Part shown: positions 34,376 through 46,422 of the stretch, piece after piece | How the letters are laid out: each line of letters begins with the position of its first letter | How positions within the stretch are numbered: the first letter of the stretch is position 1 | Assembly: GCA_001692895.1 (NCBI GenBank) | Contig: KV748212.1 | Location: 558,001-622,000, forward strand | Direction: 5' to 3' | DNA length: 64,000 nt | From: Cenococcum geophilum 1.58 | Taxonomy: Eukaryota; Ascomycota; Dothideomycetes; Gloniales; Gloniaceae | Translations under genes and position numbers: made by a program | The notes under the pieces: model-generated | Seen by the model: only the letters and a program-made list of their open reading frames with translations | Database searches by the model: none | Told to the model about the DNA's origin: nothing

Positions 34376-35094
34376 AGGGCATAGAGGGCGTAATGGGCTT
34401 TTCTGGGCTTTTGGAAATCTGTACAGGATGCCTTTTTGGCTTTTACGGATGTTGTAATATGGTTTTGAGATTGGTGGAGATGACATTCTGGCATATGTTT
34501 TTTTGGTCCCTGACAACGGCCTAGCGTACGCCTTGTCTCTCTCCATAGTTTGAAGATACCCCCCCAACTCTTACAGTTTCACCGCGCAGAGCCCAGTGCG
34601 TCGAAGTACATGCGTGCATTAGCAAAGTGATGAGTGTATTGGTTGTTCCACACACTACACAGTGCTTTGGGCGGCCTGGGTTGGACTGCAAGGGCGCGGC
34701 ATCGTCCCCTTGGTTGTCGATCGTTCAATCTCCAGCGGAGGGGCCGTATCCCTGCTCGTGCCAGGGGTCTCACCTTGGGCTATTGCGTCTGCGCCTCTTT
34801 GATACGGAGAATATGTGAGAGGCCGCTGGAGACTTGCACTGCATCTGTTCTGCAGCTCACAGGGGAAGCAAGAGTTAAACTCTCTCGCTCGTCGCAGCGC
34901 TTTAAGACGACCTCCGTTGCTGCCACATTTTTTGCCTCAAACGCGACGAGGGCCTGCAGGTCGCGTCAGGGAATCATTCAGCCCAGATAGGCGACAATTC
35001 CTTTTGCAGCTCGCCCTCAACTCAACATTATTCAATTCACAACCAAGAACTACTCCTACCAGCAACCTTTGTTATCGAGAGCCTTCGCTCCTCC
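34376..35094. promoter_or_regulatory. Intergenic region upstream of KAR9
   Basis: Non-coding. It holds the 3' end of the preceding gene and the KAR9 promoter and 5' UTR. A near-duplicate GGCATAGAGGGCATAGAGGG occurs at about 34368-34388, just after the stop of the upstream gene. No specific element is assigned. Confidence 0.4.
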
Positions 35095-38000
35095 ATGACG
35101 GCTCGCAGCCCAGCAAGCCAGCCGTTCACGACTTTGACGACCCCATCGCCCGCTTCGCCCTCCGATGCCAGCCCCAAGCGAAGCCAACGTGGCCGACCTC
35201 ATTCTCACATAGAGCTATTCACCTCGACGCCCACGCATCCGACTGACACCCCGGATAACGCCACTGACACCCCACTGGACGGCCGCCGCATCGTACGAAA
35301 ACCCTCTCCCGGCCTATTGGCCCGCATGAAACTTTTAGACATCCGGAATAAGAGCCGTGTTGTCTCAAGCCCGGTGTTAGGACAGGACAAAATTGGGAGA
35401 ATACCAGAGAGTCAGCTTCGGGAACTAGACAATTTACACAGAGATAGTTCTATTAGGATCCAGCGACGAGGAAGTGCTTGGAGCGGGCCTCACCCTGGCC
35501 TTGTGCCTCAACTGACTGGAGACAGCGTTCCGGCAATGGATCGGGACCCTAGCTTTGAAAGCGACCATTCCTCAATTATTAGTACAAGTGATAGGATTGT
35601 GCCGTCCGACTCTGAGCAGGATGATACACCGGACACTGTCGGGGAGGATACACAGAAGTACCGGTTACCGGATAATAGCAGAACAAAAAGTCTTTCACAA
35701 TCCACAACAGAGACAGCAAATAGCTCAGAGCAAGACCTGTCAAGAGCACCTACTCCTCCACCAAAAGATCCACCACGAAATTCACAAGCTTCGGCTCTTG
35801 ATGGGTCTGACACCGAAGGTCAAATCGATGTCGCGTCATACTTTGCACGACGCAGTCACATTGCTCGGGCTAATTCTATCTACACATTATCCCGAGTGTC
35901 GTTCACCAACCAGATTCAACAATTGACTTCCATATCATTGCCACCTGCATCCTCATTGTCATCAAGCATCTCGGCAATACCAACATCGACGGCTGCCGGG
36001 CGGGCGTTGCATGATGCTGCTGGGCAAATCAAGTTATGGATGTCGAAGGCATCCGAAGTCCTGAATGGTCTTGATGCAGAAGACGATGTTGAATGGGCTG
36101 CTGCAGCAGGAAGAGAAGGTCTTGCCGAGGTCGATACCGCAATTGGCCGTTTTGAAAGCCTCGTTACAGTCTACATCACTGCGATTGAAGAGCTGCAGTC
36201 ACGGCCAGATATCTCAATATTACCAAGCAAGGACCTCGCGAGACTTGTTGGACAAATGGATGAAATTGTCCGAGATTGGCAGAAAATTAAGCAGACGTTG
36301 AGAGGAATTAAGGGGCAAGTGGAGATCGCAATGGAGTGGGAAGAGCTCTGGAACACTGTACTGGGAGAAATCGGCCTTGAGATTGAAAACCTAAGTCGTC
36401 TCGTCTTCGAGATGGAAGAGCGCCGGCACAGGGCGATTACTGAATCAGTCACCGAATCAGCGGAAAAGTTTGATATTGCAGAACTGGAGACTATTGTCGA
36501 AGAAAAACCTCGGCAAGCCAGGGTCAACAACCGATTCAGCCTACCCCCAACCTTCTCAGTCAGCTCCCCCATCTCGCCAATTCCACAAATCGAAAAGGAG
36601 AATTCGAAATTGCTTGCACTTTTCGCAAGAATGCAGCCTCTCCGTGCTTCTCTTGACTTCCTTCCAATGAGACTGTCCTCCTTCCAAGCTCGAGGGAGTA
36701 AAATTTTCCCAACAGCCTGCGAGGAGTTGAACAGACGGAGGGATGTACTTGAGACAGAAGAGAAAAGGCTCGAAGCTGACGCTGATGCATTAAGAGAGGA
36801 ACTTGGCGAGGATAAGTGGGTCCATAGCTTCAGACAAGCCGGTAGTAAAGCGCTTGCTATGTGGAACTCACTCACCAAGAGCATCCAAAAGCTCCGGCAA
36901 GCCATTGAGGAAGGAGATGATGAGAAGCTGGCTAGCAGAATCTCGACGTACAAGGATAAGAGGGAGCATTACCCACCGTCAATGAGGAGGGTACTAGAGC
37001 TTATTGACATTGAAATGAAGAATCGGTCGACTGTGAACGGCGAAATTTTGAGGATACAGCAAGATGTACGACAGAAGGTGACTGAACTTGAGGCTGATAT
37101 TCGAGAGATGGATGCTATTCTAGAAGACTTTAACTCTAACAGGAAGCTGCGAGACTCGGTGTCAACGGTTTTCTCTGCTCGAACAGAACATTCCATGTCT
37201 AGCAGTGCCATCGACACACCCGGCAGTTCACCAGCATCTTCCGTGATCCTTATGAGTCGCAAGAGCAGCGATCACGGACCATCTACACCCAACGCGGGTA
37301 GCAAGTCTCGGCAAGGCAGCTTTGCCAGTTCTAGATCGTCGGTGCCTACGAGTAGGAGGTATTCAAGCGTGCCATCGAGCGCCAGTGGTGTAAGTCATAT
37401 TCCTCGCAAATCGTTAGGCTCGCGGCTCGATTCGATCCCTTCCTCTTTCCCGTCGTATGTTAGTCCGAACACTCCGACGTCTTCAGTTCGTTCTACCACT
37501 CCCCGATCTGACAGATCGGAAACAAAGCCCCGGTGGAATGCTTCTACAAACTTGAACGACACAGTCATCGGACATAACTTCAAGCCTCTCTCAGCTACCA
37601 CACCATCTCCCCATCGTAAACTCACGCCACCTCGCACCCTTCGATCGGTCTCTTCACATTCTGCTATCCCCGTTCCAAGCCCATTGAGTCGCACCTCCGA
37701 ATTTTCACCGCCAGCAGCTTCCACTCTCGTCCGCCCCTCTTCAACCACACCATCACAGCAACCTCCAACAAGCAAGCGACTCTCTCTAGTTCATTCGCCC
37801 TCAACGCCCCTCCGGCATGCAGGCTCCAGCATTCGAGCACCAAGCACCAGCTCCAATATTGCCACCGTTGGCAGCAGCAATCGCCGTCTCAGCACCATGG
37901 TCGAACCCGCCGAGTCGGAGGACACGGCTGAAGAGAGTCCAACCTCTAGACCAAAGCCTGCCCGACCATCCAGCGTAATGAACAGCCGGCGAAGCAGCCT

Positions 38001-38145
38001 ACTACCCCAGGCCAAAGGCCGCACATACAGCGGGACGGGGCGGGACAGCCGCATGGGCGGTGGACGGGAGAGCCGTCCCGGCGGGCGCAACGCCAGCATG
38101 AGCGGGATCATGACGGGCGAGGAAAAGCCGCGCTGGCGAGGTTAG
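35095..38145 (+). CDS. KAR9: KAR9-like spindle-orientation/cortical microtubule protein
   Basis: Single exon, 1016 residues. In yeasts Kar9 links microtubule plus ends (through EB1/Bim1) to actin transport for spindle and nuclear positioning. Residues 1-240 are disordered, with RIVRKPSPGLLARMKLLDIR. The central helical Kar9 region (about 250-690) includes GLEIENLSRLVFEMEERRHR, ARMQPLRASLDFLPMRLSSF, KIFPTACEELNRRRD and REHYPPSMRRVLELIDIEMK. The C-terminus (about 700-1016) is Ser/Pro/Arg-rich and basic, and contains SxIP-type EB1-binding motifs (SHIPRKS near residue 767, SAIPVP near 860), which fits the family. Length is larger than yeast Kar9 (644) but usual for filamentous fungi. The ATG at 35095 is the first in frame after a stop-rich leader. 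Confidence 0.85.
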   Translation: MTARSPASQPFTTLTTPSPASPSDASPKRSQRGRPHSHIELFTSTPTHPTDTPDNATDTPLDGRRIVRKPSPGLLARMKLLDIRNKSRVVSSPVLGQDKIGRIPESQLRELDNLHRDSSIRIQRRGSAWSGPHPGLVPQLTGDSVPAMDRDPSFESDHSSIISTSDRIVPSDSEQDDTPDTVGEDTQKYRLPDNSRTKSLSQSTTETANSSEQDLSRAPTPPPKDPPRNSQASALDGSDTEGQIDVASYFARRSHIARANSIYTLSRVSFTNQIQQLTSISLPPASSLSSSISAIPTSTAAGRALHDAAGQIKLWMSKASEVLNGLDAEDDVEWAAAAGREGLAEVDTAIGRFESLVTVYITAIEELQSRPDISILPSKDLARLVGQMDEIVRDWQKIKQTLRGIKGQVEIAMEWEELWNTVLGEIGLEIENLSRLVFEMEERRHRAITESVTESAEKFDIAELETIVEEKPRQARVNNRFSLPPTFSVSSPISPIPQIEKENSKLLALFARMQPLRASLDFLPMRLSSFQARGSKIFPTACEELNRRRDVLETEEKRLEADADALREELGEDKWVHSFRQAGSKALAMWNSLTKSIQKLRQAIEEGDDEKLASRISTYKDKREHYPPSMRRVLELIDIEMKNRSTVNGEILRIQQDVRQKVTELEADIREMDAILEDFNSNRKLRDSVSTVFSARTEHSMSSSAIDTPGSSPASSVILMSRKSSDHGPSTPNAGSKSRQGSFASSRSSVPTSRRYSSVPSSASGVSHIPRKSLGSRLDSIPSSFPSYVSPNTPTSSVRSTTPRSDRSETKPRWNASTNLNDTVIGHNFKPLSATTPSPHRKLTPPRTLRSVSSHSAIPVPSPLSRTSEFSPPAASTLVRPSSTTPSQQPPTSKRLSLVHSPSTPLRHAGSSIRAPSTSSNIATVGSSNRRLSTMVEPAESEDTAEESPTSRPKPARPSSVMNSRRSSLLPQAKGRTYSGTGRDSRMGGGRESRPGGRNASMSGIMTGEEKPRWRG

Positions 38146-38856
38146 ACGCAACATCCCACACCTTTCCGCTCTCTCTCCCAACTTCCATCCCTTTCTCTCT
38201 CTCCAACGAGCTCGTCCAGAGCTCTGTTCCTGTAGTTGATGCTGGATGTTGGCTCCACTCCTTGTCCTTTTTTCCCTCTCCAAATCGCGCTTGTAGCGTT
38301 CCTAGTCTTATTTAGCGCGTGGAGTCGCATTTCTTGGTTTTCCTTCGAAATTACCCATTTACCGTAGGGCCCTTCCACTTTTTTTTTTCTTTTTTTTCTT
38401 TGCATTATACTCTCTCTGGTCTTGGAGCCGCTTCTAGGCTCTTTTGCCCCTCGCTTCTGACGCGCATTATGTGTGCGCTCTTGTCGGAATTTCAAGGGGC
38501 CTGTTTTGAGCTCCAAGGCGTTTTTGGCGCGCTCGTGGGACGGTGTGTCTTAGGGATGGATAGGGGGGACTTTATGTTCCTTCTACCTTCTTTCGGTGTG
38601 AAAACTGAGGGGTAGGACTTTGTGGATGAGATGGTTTGTGGAAGGGGAATATGAGGTGGGAAGAATTTAGGCTAGATAGTCCATAGTCGGTGGTGAATAG
38701 AACGATTTGAAGATGTGATTTGGGCCGTGGTGTTTATGTATGCTGTAGTTGGTGTTGTTTGCTAATTTAGCGCTCGAGGCGGGAAGGAGAAGATGTTCAT
38801 GGTTGTGTTGGAATTATAGTGATGATGAAAATAGAGGATCACAAAGATTGGGCAAG
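38146..38856. other. 3' flank of KAR9, no gene seen
   Basis: Pyrimidine-rich sequence just after the KAR9 stop (TTTTTTTTTTCTTTTTTTTC near 38381-38400), probably 3' UTR, followed by unremarkable non-coding DNA up to the MITE. Confidence 0.4.
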
Positions 38857-39268
38857 TATCCCTTGGACTGGTACAATTCGTCCTACCGTTATCGATAAGA
38901 ACTAGCCAATAGGATCAGTGGGGTCAAGGCTCCGTGATGAGAGATATGAGGTCATAGAATCCGCTGATTTCCATATACAATTGCTATATACACCCAATTT
39001 TTGGAGTTAAGTCGCTTAAGATAGGGTAACTAGTATTTATCGTTTCGGAAGAACGGAATTTTGCAAACAGCGAGGTTTAGAGGAAGATTTAGGGTGCCAT
39101 GGTTGTTAAAATTCGCGATATATAAAGGCTCGAAGGAGGGCAACGGCCACGGCTGCGGGCGTATGTAATATCTAAATCTATATAGGTAATACGCGTACTT
39201 TTGATTCTAGCGTTTTGGTGTTCTGCGCACGGTCCAATTATCGTAGGACGCTACCAGCCCAAGGGATA
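38857..39268. repeat. MITE of the TATCCCTT family, long copy
   Basis: 412 bp from TATCCCTTGGACTGGTA to TAGGACGCTACCAGCCCAAG followed by GGATA. The left core TTATCGATAAGAACTAGCC is followed by AATAGGATCAGTGGGGTCA. The right part TGCGCACGGTCCAATTATCG matches 24123-24264. The middle (about 38990-39060: ATATACACCCAATTTTTGGA, GTTAAGTCGCTTAAG) matches the partial copy at the right edge of the window. Confidence 0.75.
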
Positions 39269-40899
39269 GCAGGTTTTCTACTGTGAATAGATTTAGAACT
39301 ATACCAATCTATAAGGTCCACACAGATCTACACTATGGAAAAGACAGCTATCACAGCCAGTAGTAGTTCCCACTATAGGCTGCACATTCTATTTAGAGAC
39401 TTTGAGATTGTGGAACATATACGGCTGCAGAGATTGAAGTACTTATCATACCTCTCCCCCGCAACGGTGGCGTCCACACCTGTGCGGGAACACCAGAATC
39501 AGAAGTACGCGCATCGCCCATGATTCAATCAATATATTTTTATCAACCATGCCTCCTAATCGTACTTCTAACGATATAAACTTTTGTTCCACCGACTCAA
39601 TACCCTATTCTACTAACTTGGGGCCGAACAACCTCCCCCGATGGCCGCCGGCCGCATTCGAACCTCTGCGGGTTGAGGATTTTTTCAGCACACCCTAAAA
39701 CGTATTGATCCTATTAGCTAATTCTTATCGATAACGCGTGGACGAATTTTGCCGTTGCGGGGGATAAAATATCTAGACGATTAATTAGCTTCCGTAAGCA
39801 AGAATATCAATACTAGGGAATATAAGTTCAAACCCATAACGACAGGATGGGGAGTGCAAGGCATATTGGCGACTGCTCAGGTAACGGCTGTACGTAGTGG
39901 CAAAACATACTGATGCGAGTTTATCTACACTGCCTCAACTCGCGTATCCATCTGCGGGCCCCGGAAGCCCCGCTGCAAGTCTCCACATTTTAACGGTATT
40001 TTTAAGGACGCGTATGGAGGGGGGTTCCGCCTCCCTGTCAGACGGCTACCAGGGCGCCCACTTAACTGCCGAGAAGTCAAATATAGACCAGGACCACGCA
40101 AGTCAGAGCACCAATAAATGTCCAATCACCAAAACGTAGCAGTACCGATCCGTAATGAGCCTGGAGCGTTATTGAAGCGGTCAGGTGAACCGCTTCCTTC
40201 TGTTGGCTTTTACGGTCTTAGGGAAGCTTTACGAAGAGTGCATCGTGTTTGAGTGAAGCGATTCTATTGACGATTTCTAAGCCAGGGGCACTGTTACACC
40301 AAGGGACGATGGTGATGCTCTCAGGGTAAATGTGGGATGGACTAGTGTTCGGTTGGATTAAGGTAGTTCTAGTGGTTTTCTGGGCAATGCCATGCAACGA
40401 CTGACATTGAGCACTTTGTCAGGGAGTGCCGGGGAGCTGGCGGTGGCGCATCCCAAGCATGGTTTGACGGCGCCTCGCCAATCCAGCCAGTCCCGGTGGG
40501 GTGATCAACCTCATGACGTTTCGCAAGACATCGATCAAGATTCGAGCATGCGCCTTTTTCCTACCATGTACCGCTACCCAAGCTGCTCGTCTCCCTCATA
40601 TCTAACCCAAAGAAGTTTTCGACTCTGCCATCATTACTTTTGTTGCTTCTCAATGATTTTCCAAATTGCTCTAGCACTCTACAATTACACGTTGGCGGAA
40701 TTTGAGCTGTCCGCTCGCTGTTTACACGCTCGCCACTCGTGCACCGAGACGGGTTGGCCTACTCTATATTAAGCTTTCGAGCTCAATATTTCAAATTCCC
40801 CTGTCCACACGTTCGTTCCCCATAGTCTGAGACAATTCCCGTTCTTGTTATTTCTACCCACCACCTTCACCCCACCTCCACCGTCGCTGAAGCTTCTCA
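39269..40899. other. Intergenic, one MITE remnant, no gene seen
   Basis: Short frames (39335-39523, 40392-40772) show no known motif and I do not call them. At about 39700-39768 a partial MITE end is visible: CCTATTAGCTAATTCTTATC, GATAACGCGTGGACG and, at the edge, GGGGATA; its left end is not found. The last 100-200 bp are the kelch-gene promoter/5' UTR (pyrimidine-rich near 40860). Confidence 0.4.
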
Positions 40900-43643
40900 A
40901 TGAAACAACATGCATCATACCAGCCCGTCTCCTCCACGCCGCGGCGGAGGTCCGTCTTCATGGAAGTCGGTCTGGTAAACGAAGAAACCTTTCGACGACA
41001 AGCAACAACGCCAATTCTAATACCTAATCTGTCACCGAAGCACGTGCGTCCTGTACACCGTGTCCGATTTCGAAGCAAGACGGATATCTTCGAGGAAGAG
41101 GAGAAGGGCGAGGGCGAATGGGAAGATGTCGGCAACACTGACTCGGACCGCTCAACGGCCGAAGACGATGGGACGCTGTCGACCATGNCACTACGCCCAA
41201 ACACACATATTAGAACTTACTCGCGCCTGTATCGGCTAGGCATACTAGCATTTCTACTTGCTGTCATGTTACCGCTCTTACAAAACAACCCGGTTGTGGG
41301 GGATAATAGACATACCCTATTTGGTGCAAGAGGAGGTGCCGTACCTAGCACCCCAGCCAAATATATGGAGGAAGTTGCGGAATTTTTAAGGCGAGGCGAT
41401 ACTCCTACCGACGTTTGCACAAGATGGAGCCATCAAAGTATGTCTATCCTCTTTCAAAGCATAAGAAGAAATGCTGATGAGACACAGCTGCCTTGGTCAA
41501 CGGAACTCTCTATATTTATGGAGGCAGGAAAACCACTGATGCTCAGCAAACGAGTGATACTTGGAGTAAGCGCCCTGAATGGCTGTCGCTTTATTCAATT
41601 GACCTAACACTCTCATAGATAACGACTTCCTCAGCATAGACCTCACTAAATCCTGGCAAATCTCCACACCCTCGCTGACGGGGCTCACTCAGCCTTCCGG
41701 TCCTCCTGCAGTTGCGAACGGATATCTATGGAATTCGCATACTTCCCTCTTCCTCTATGGCGGCGAGTTTTCGGACAATCCGGTCGAGACTCCGGTCGCC
41801 TTCGCCATGTGGGAATACGATATCGAGTCCTTATCATGGATTCAGCACAGTAGCCCATCGACATCCTCCGGCCAGAATGCTGAAGGTGATGGCCAGGCCA
41901 TTCAGCGTGCCGCTGAAGGTGCTGGATTCAGTGTCTCAACGCTTGGACGAGGATGGTACTTTGGTGGCCATCTCGACTACTTGACTACGCAAGGCTGGAG
42001 TATCCAAGTCGCAAGAGTCTACTTGAAAAGTTTGGTCGAGTTCACGTTCCCCGGGTTTACTAATAATGCTGTTAACGCGCTGTCGAGCGGCAAAACTGCT
42101 GGCAGTGATGGTACTTGGCGTAATGTTACCCAGGGTGGCCTCCAGGACGAAGCGGGATTCACTGAACGTGCCGACGGAATATTAGTATATGTCCCTGGTT
42201 TTGGTGCTGAGGGGATACTGTTGGGTCTTGCTGGGGGCACCAATGCCACCTTTGTAAGTGCTATGGCTTCGTAATATCTTTAAAGCGGAGAAGAGTTCTA
42301 ATGTTCATCCGCAGACTCAAATGAATGTCATTGACGTCTACGACATCGCCAATTCCACATGGTACAAGCAATCTACCAGTGGAAAGACACCCGAATACCG
42401 TGTTAATCCTTGCGCTGTGGTAGCAGCCGCTGCAGAGTACGTTTCCATCCTCATTTGTGTCTCCTCGTCATTTAGTTATTGAACCACTTCCACTCGCTTC
42501 CTCATGCGTATCCGGTCTCATACTGACAACCCCCACAGCGGCTCCTCCTATAACGTCTACATGTTCGGCGGGCAGAATCTCCTCCCTTACGGCCAGCAAA
42601 CCCAATACGACGATATGTGGATTCTCTCAGTCCCTTCCTTCACATGGATCAGCGTTGACATGTCCTCTCAATCCGTCCCGCCTGCCCGCGCCGGACACAC
42701 CTGCGACGTGTGGGACGGGCAAATGATCATCGTCGGCGGCTACGTCGGGCAGAACCTCTCTTGCGACAGCCCGGGCATCTACGTCTTCAATATGTCATCA
42801 CTCGAATGGGCGAACCAGTTCACAGCGCTCACCGGCACGGCCGCGATGCAGACCTGGAGCGGCGACAAGAACAGCGGCGCCAACCCGCTCGGCCAGCAGA
42901 GCAACCAGCGCGGCTTCAACTCGTCCGCCGGTCTCGAGGGCTCCTACGGCTACGCCGTCCCCGCCGCCGTGCAAAGCGTCATCGGCGGTGACGCCACTGG
43001 CGGCGCAACCCTGACCGCCCCGGTCCAAACCCCCACCGACGGGCCTCTCGCCACAGGCAAACCCATCACCTACACCGTAACGGCCCCCAACGGCGCCATC
43101 GTCACCACGACCGCCGCGCCGAGCGGCGGCAATGGCGAGACCAACTCCGATAGCAAGAGCGGCACCAACATCGGCGCCATCATCGCCGGCGTTATCGCCG
43201 GCATCTTTGCGATCATCGCTGCTTACTTTGCGTTCTGCGCCTGGGTCTACCGCAGGCAGCTCATCCTGTACAAGAACCACGCCGCGATGGCGCAGCGCGC
43301 GGCGGCCGACCCGGCGCGCGCGGAGAAGGACGCGTTCATGCTGCCGCCGTCGCCGTCGGCGGGCGCGGGCGGGCGCGACGCGGGGTCAGCGGTTGGGTCG
43401 TCGGGGGCTGGGAGCAGGCCGAGCGGGATGAGGGGCGGGAGCGGGAGCGGGAGCGGGAGCGGGAGCGATGGGATTGCGGTTGTGGGCGGTGCGGGGACGG
43501 GGAATGCTGGCAGTTTGGGGAGGAGGAGCAGCTCGGGGAGTTCGACGGAAGATTTGTTGGCGGGGCAGGAGCCGACGTTTTGGGGGACTAGGGGCGTGTT
43601 GCTAAATCCGAGGAGGAGTTTGAGGGTTATTAATCGGGATTAA
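40900..43643 (+). CDS. Kelch-repeat membrane protein
   Basis: Five exons: 40900-41437, 41488-41565, 41619-42253, 42315-42436, 42539-43643; introns are 50, 53 (with CTAAC branch), 61 and 102 bp. Joining them restores kelch text such as TALVNGTLYIYGGRKTT, SLFLYGGEFSD and NVYMFGGQNLLPYG, DMWILSVPSFTW, and MIIVGGYVGQ, typical of a galactose-oxidase/kelch beta-propeller. A hydrophobic segment (LGILAFLLAVMLPLL, near residues 110-125) precedes the propeller. A second one (AIIAGVIAGIFAIIAAYFAF) follows it and leads to a basic, then Gly/Ser-rich tail. So the propeller is predicted to be extracytoplasmic. The start at 40900 puts about 105 charged residues before the first hydrophobic segment; a later start near 41185 would turn that segment into a signal peptide. 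One N call (41187) lies in exon 1. Function unknown. Confidence 0.82.
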
Positions 43644-44377
43644 TTTGGGGAGGGGGTTGGTGGTTGGGAGTGGGATGAAAATTAGAGGGGAAGGGGGATG
43701 TTACGAGATACTGATTTACGAATGTTCGGGATTTTTGCTGTTCTGTTCATGACTCTGCCTTTTTCTTTTCGCTCGATGGCTGTTGAGTTGTTGCTTGCTT
43801 GCTTCTGCTTTGTGCATTAAAGAGATACCACTTTCCTGTCTTTTCCTTTTGTTTGGTTTCTGCTTCTCCATCCGTCCTTCCCCCTCGCCCCTTTTTCTTC
43901 TGCACAGGGGGGAGGAGGGAGGGGTATATGGGCCGCTGAAATGGCCGGGGTTAATGAGCGTATAGAGACTAGGGGTGTAGGTCCAGGATTCAGCGTTCGT
44001 ATTAATAGAGGTGAAGAGGCCATGGGAGGATAGGTGTAAATAGGTCGGCAGTGGCATACAGCAAGAGAAACAAAGCTGTTTAAATGAAAGATAGGATTAA
44101 CTTACCCTGTTCCCATGCTCCCGGTGCGTTAGACGAATAATTACGCTTCATATGAGCAAAGGGGAAACGCGATATGGCTTTCAATAGCAGACGTAACGGC
44201 GTTCAGATCCTCGTGAGAAGAGCTAATCAACTCCAAAGCATCTTCGATGATACCAGCAACAAGTCTCTCGCTCCATTCAATATCCAAACATAATCCAAGT
44301 ACACGAATAACGCCCCACAACTAATCCCGCCAGACATGCGCCCCAAACCCTCAATTAACCCCTAGCCCAACCCCCCA
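43644..44377. terminator. Convergent 3' region between kelch and coiled-coil genes
   Basis: The two flanking genes end toward each other here. The region is non-coding on both strands, with pyrimidine-rich tracts near 43830-43910. It should contain both polyadenylation regions; no exact site is assigned. Confidence 0.4.
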
Positions 44378-46422
44378 TCACCTCGCCTTCCGATCCTTCT
44401 TCAGCGGCGAAAACTGAAACCCATCCGCCGTCGTCATCATAAACCCACCATCACCACCACCAGCTTTCCCCGCCAACAACGCGCCCTTACCCAGCGCCCG
44501 CGCCGCGAAAAGCCCCTTTCCTGGAACCGGCTTGGCCGGCATGGCGTCTCCCTCGACGTCGAACAGCGTCTTGCCGAGCCCGCCCCCTCCACCGAGCAGC
44601 TTGCGCTTCTTCTTCTTCTCGGGCTCCGGCTCATCCGTGAAGGCGGCGAAGGACATGAGGGATTTGCGGGGCTGGGCGGTGGCGCGGGAGGAGGGCCTTA
44701 GTTTCGGGATGGGGAGATCCTCTGTCACTGCTGCTGCTGCTGCTGTCGGTTTCTCCGCGGTAGCTTCAGCGGTGCTGGCAGCGGGAGCAGTGGCCGGGAC
44801 GGGAGCGGCGTTCTCAGAGTTCTCCTCCTCGCCGCCCTCGGTCGTCTCCTCCGCGACTTTCTCGAGCGTGAGCACCGCGGCTTTCTTGCGCGGCGGGGCT
44901 TTCGAGTTTATCCTGTTGGTCGAGGAGGGCGCGAGGGGTTTGCGTTTCGATTTCGGTTTCGGTTTCGCGGCCGCTTTGGGCGCTTTCTTGGAGGGTGCGG
45001 AGGGCGTGGCGTCGGGGGCTGCGTCGGGGTCTTCGGCGTCGTCTGCGTCGGCGGCAGCGGCAGCGGCAGCGGCAGCGGCCTCATCGGCGGGAGAGCTGCC
45101 GTCGGGCGCGACGCTGGCGGTGCGGTTGAGGAACGGCGTAATGGAGAAGGTGGACTTGTCGCCCGGGAGCGTCAAGCTGCCGCGCTTGGTCCGCTTCGCA
45201 GGGAGGCCGTCGCCCGGGGTGCCGATTGTTGCGTCGGGGTCTACGGAGGCGGCCATGCGCTTGCGAGTGTTCCTCGTGGCTTGTTCGGTGAATGGTTTGG
45301 AGGCTGCGGCTGCGGCTTGTGCTTTCTGGAGCTCGGTTTCGGTTTCTTTGAGCTTCTCTTTCGTGGACTTGAGCTTGGCTCTGAAAGCATTTAGTCGGTC
45401 GTCGAGGACGGCTTTTTGGTCTTCCATTTCTGTCCGCGTCTTTTGAGACTCCTTTTCAGCTTTCTGACGCTCGCGCTTCTCCTTTGCAAGTTCTTGGCGT
45501 AGTTCTTCGAGTTGGGCATCATGCTCGTCGTTCTTGGTGTCCTTTTGCTCTTTAGATAGAGCATGCTCAGTTGCTTGCTTTTGAGTCTCAAGATCTGTCT
45601 GCGCTTTCTGGGTGGCTTTCTCTGCTCTGTCTACGGCTTTCTCGGCCTTCTCACGCTCCCGCTTCTCTTTACTCAGCTCCTTTTGGAGACTCTCGATTTC
45701 GGCCTGGAGTTCAGCGTCTTGTTCGTCGCTCTTCCCTTGTTTGGCTAAGGCGCGCGCGGATGTGCGTTTCTCATTTTCCAGTTCGGCTTGTATAGTGTTT
45801 AGTTGTTGTTGTAGCGATAATTTCTCTGAAAGTAGACCCTGGTTTGACTCGACTTGAGTTCGTAGATACTCCACTTCCGGCTTGAGCGTAGATATTTCGC
45901 GAGATAGCGCGAGCTTCTCGGTGAGAAGTTTTGTCGAGTCGGTTGTGACGCCTTCCAGCGCTTTTAACTCTGCCTGTTGCCTGTCTTAGCATACCATTTT
46001 ACTACAAATTCCACAGGAATCCCACCTTGATGTTGGCCGATTCTCTTGCATGCGTTCGCATCTCATTTTCCTTGTCCGTCCGCACCTGTTCTAGCTGTGC
46101 GAGCGCTTCGTCCAATGCTTGCTCCAATCCATCCGAACGCGCCTCTTCCTCTGTCAATTGACCGTGCAGCTCATCATTCTCGTCTTCCTGAAGGAGTAGC
46201 TGAAAACGCAGCTTTCGGATATCTTCGTCTTTAGCGACGACCTCAACGGAGTTCTTGCTGCGCTCCAAGTTCAATTCAAGGTCCGCGGCACGGAGCGCAT
46301 ATTGTGACTACAAACGTGTTTTGTCAGTAAATTCATCGAAACAGAAGAGTTGAAGACAAATTAACTTCTGATAGTTCAACAATACTTCCTGGCTCCATTT
46401 CGATAGCCATAGGTCTATTCAT
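44378..46422 (-). CDS. Coiled-coil protein with basic/Ala-rich C-terminus
   Basis: Three exons: 46422-46366, 46307-46026 and 45973-44378; introns of 58 and 52 bp. The second acceptor is taken at CAACAG so that the frame joins as NIK-AELKALEG. About 645 residues. From about residue 20 to 350 there is a long heptad-rich coiled coil (LEEL, KEKREREKAEKAVDRAE, ELRQELAKEKRERQKAEK). After it come THKRM-type basic patches, a GSLTLPGDKSTFSITPFLNR block, an Ala run (about 10 residues), KPKPKSKRKPLAP, and RPSSRATAQPRKS. The C-terminus is basic (FSPLKKDRKAR). The layout resembles nuclear, chromosome or spindle coiled-coil proteins, but I cannot name the family. Confidence 0.78.

Noticed and set aside
39601-39680. 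Possible minus-strand tRNA (GGTTCGAAT-like T-loop)
   Set aside because: The T-stem does not pair and no acceptor stem or D-arm could be drawn.
43132-45446. Long frames opposite the kelch 3' exon and the coiled-coil gene (up to 304 codons)
   Set aside because: GC-rich, low-complexity antisense readings of Ala/Gly/Ser-rich coding sequence; the other strand has introns and conserved blocks.
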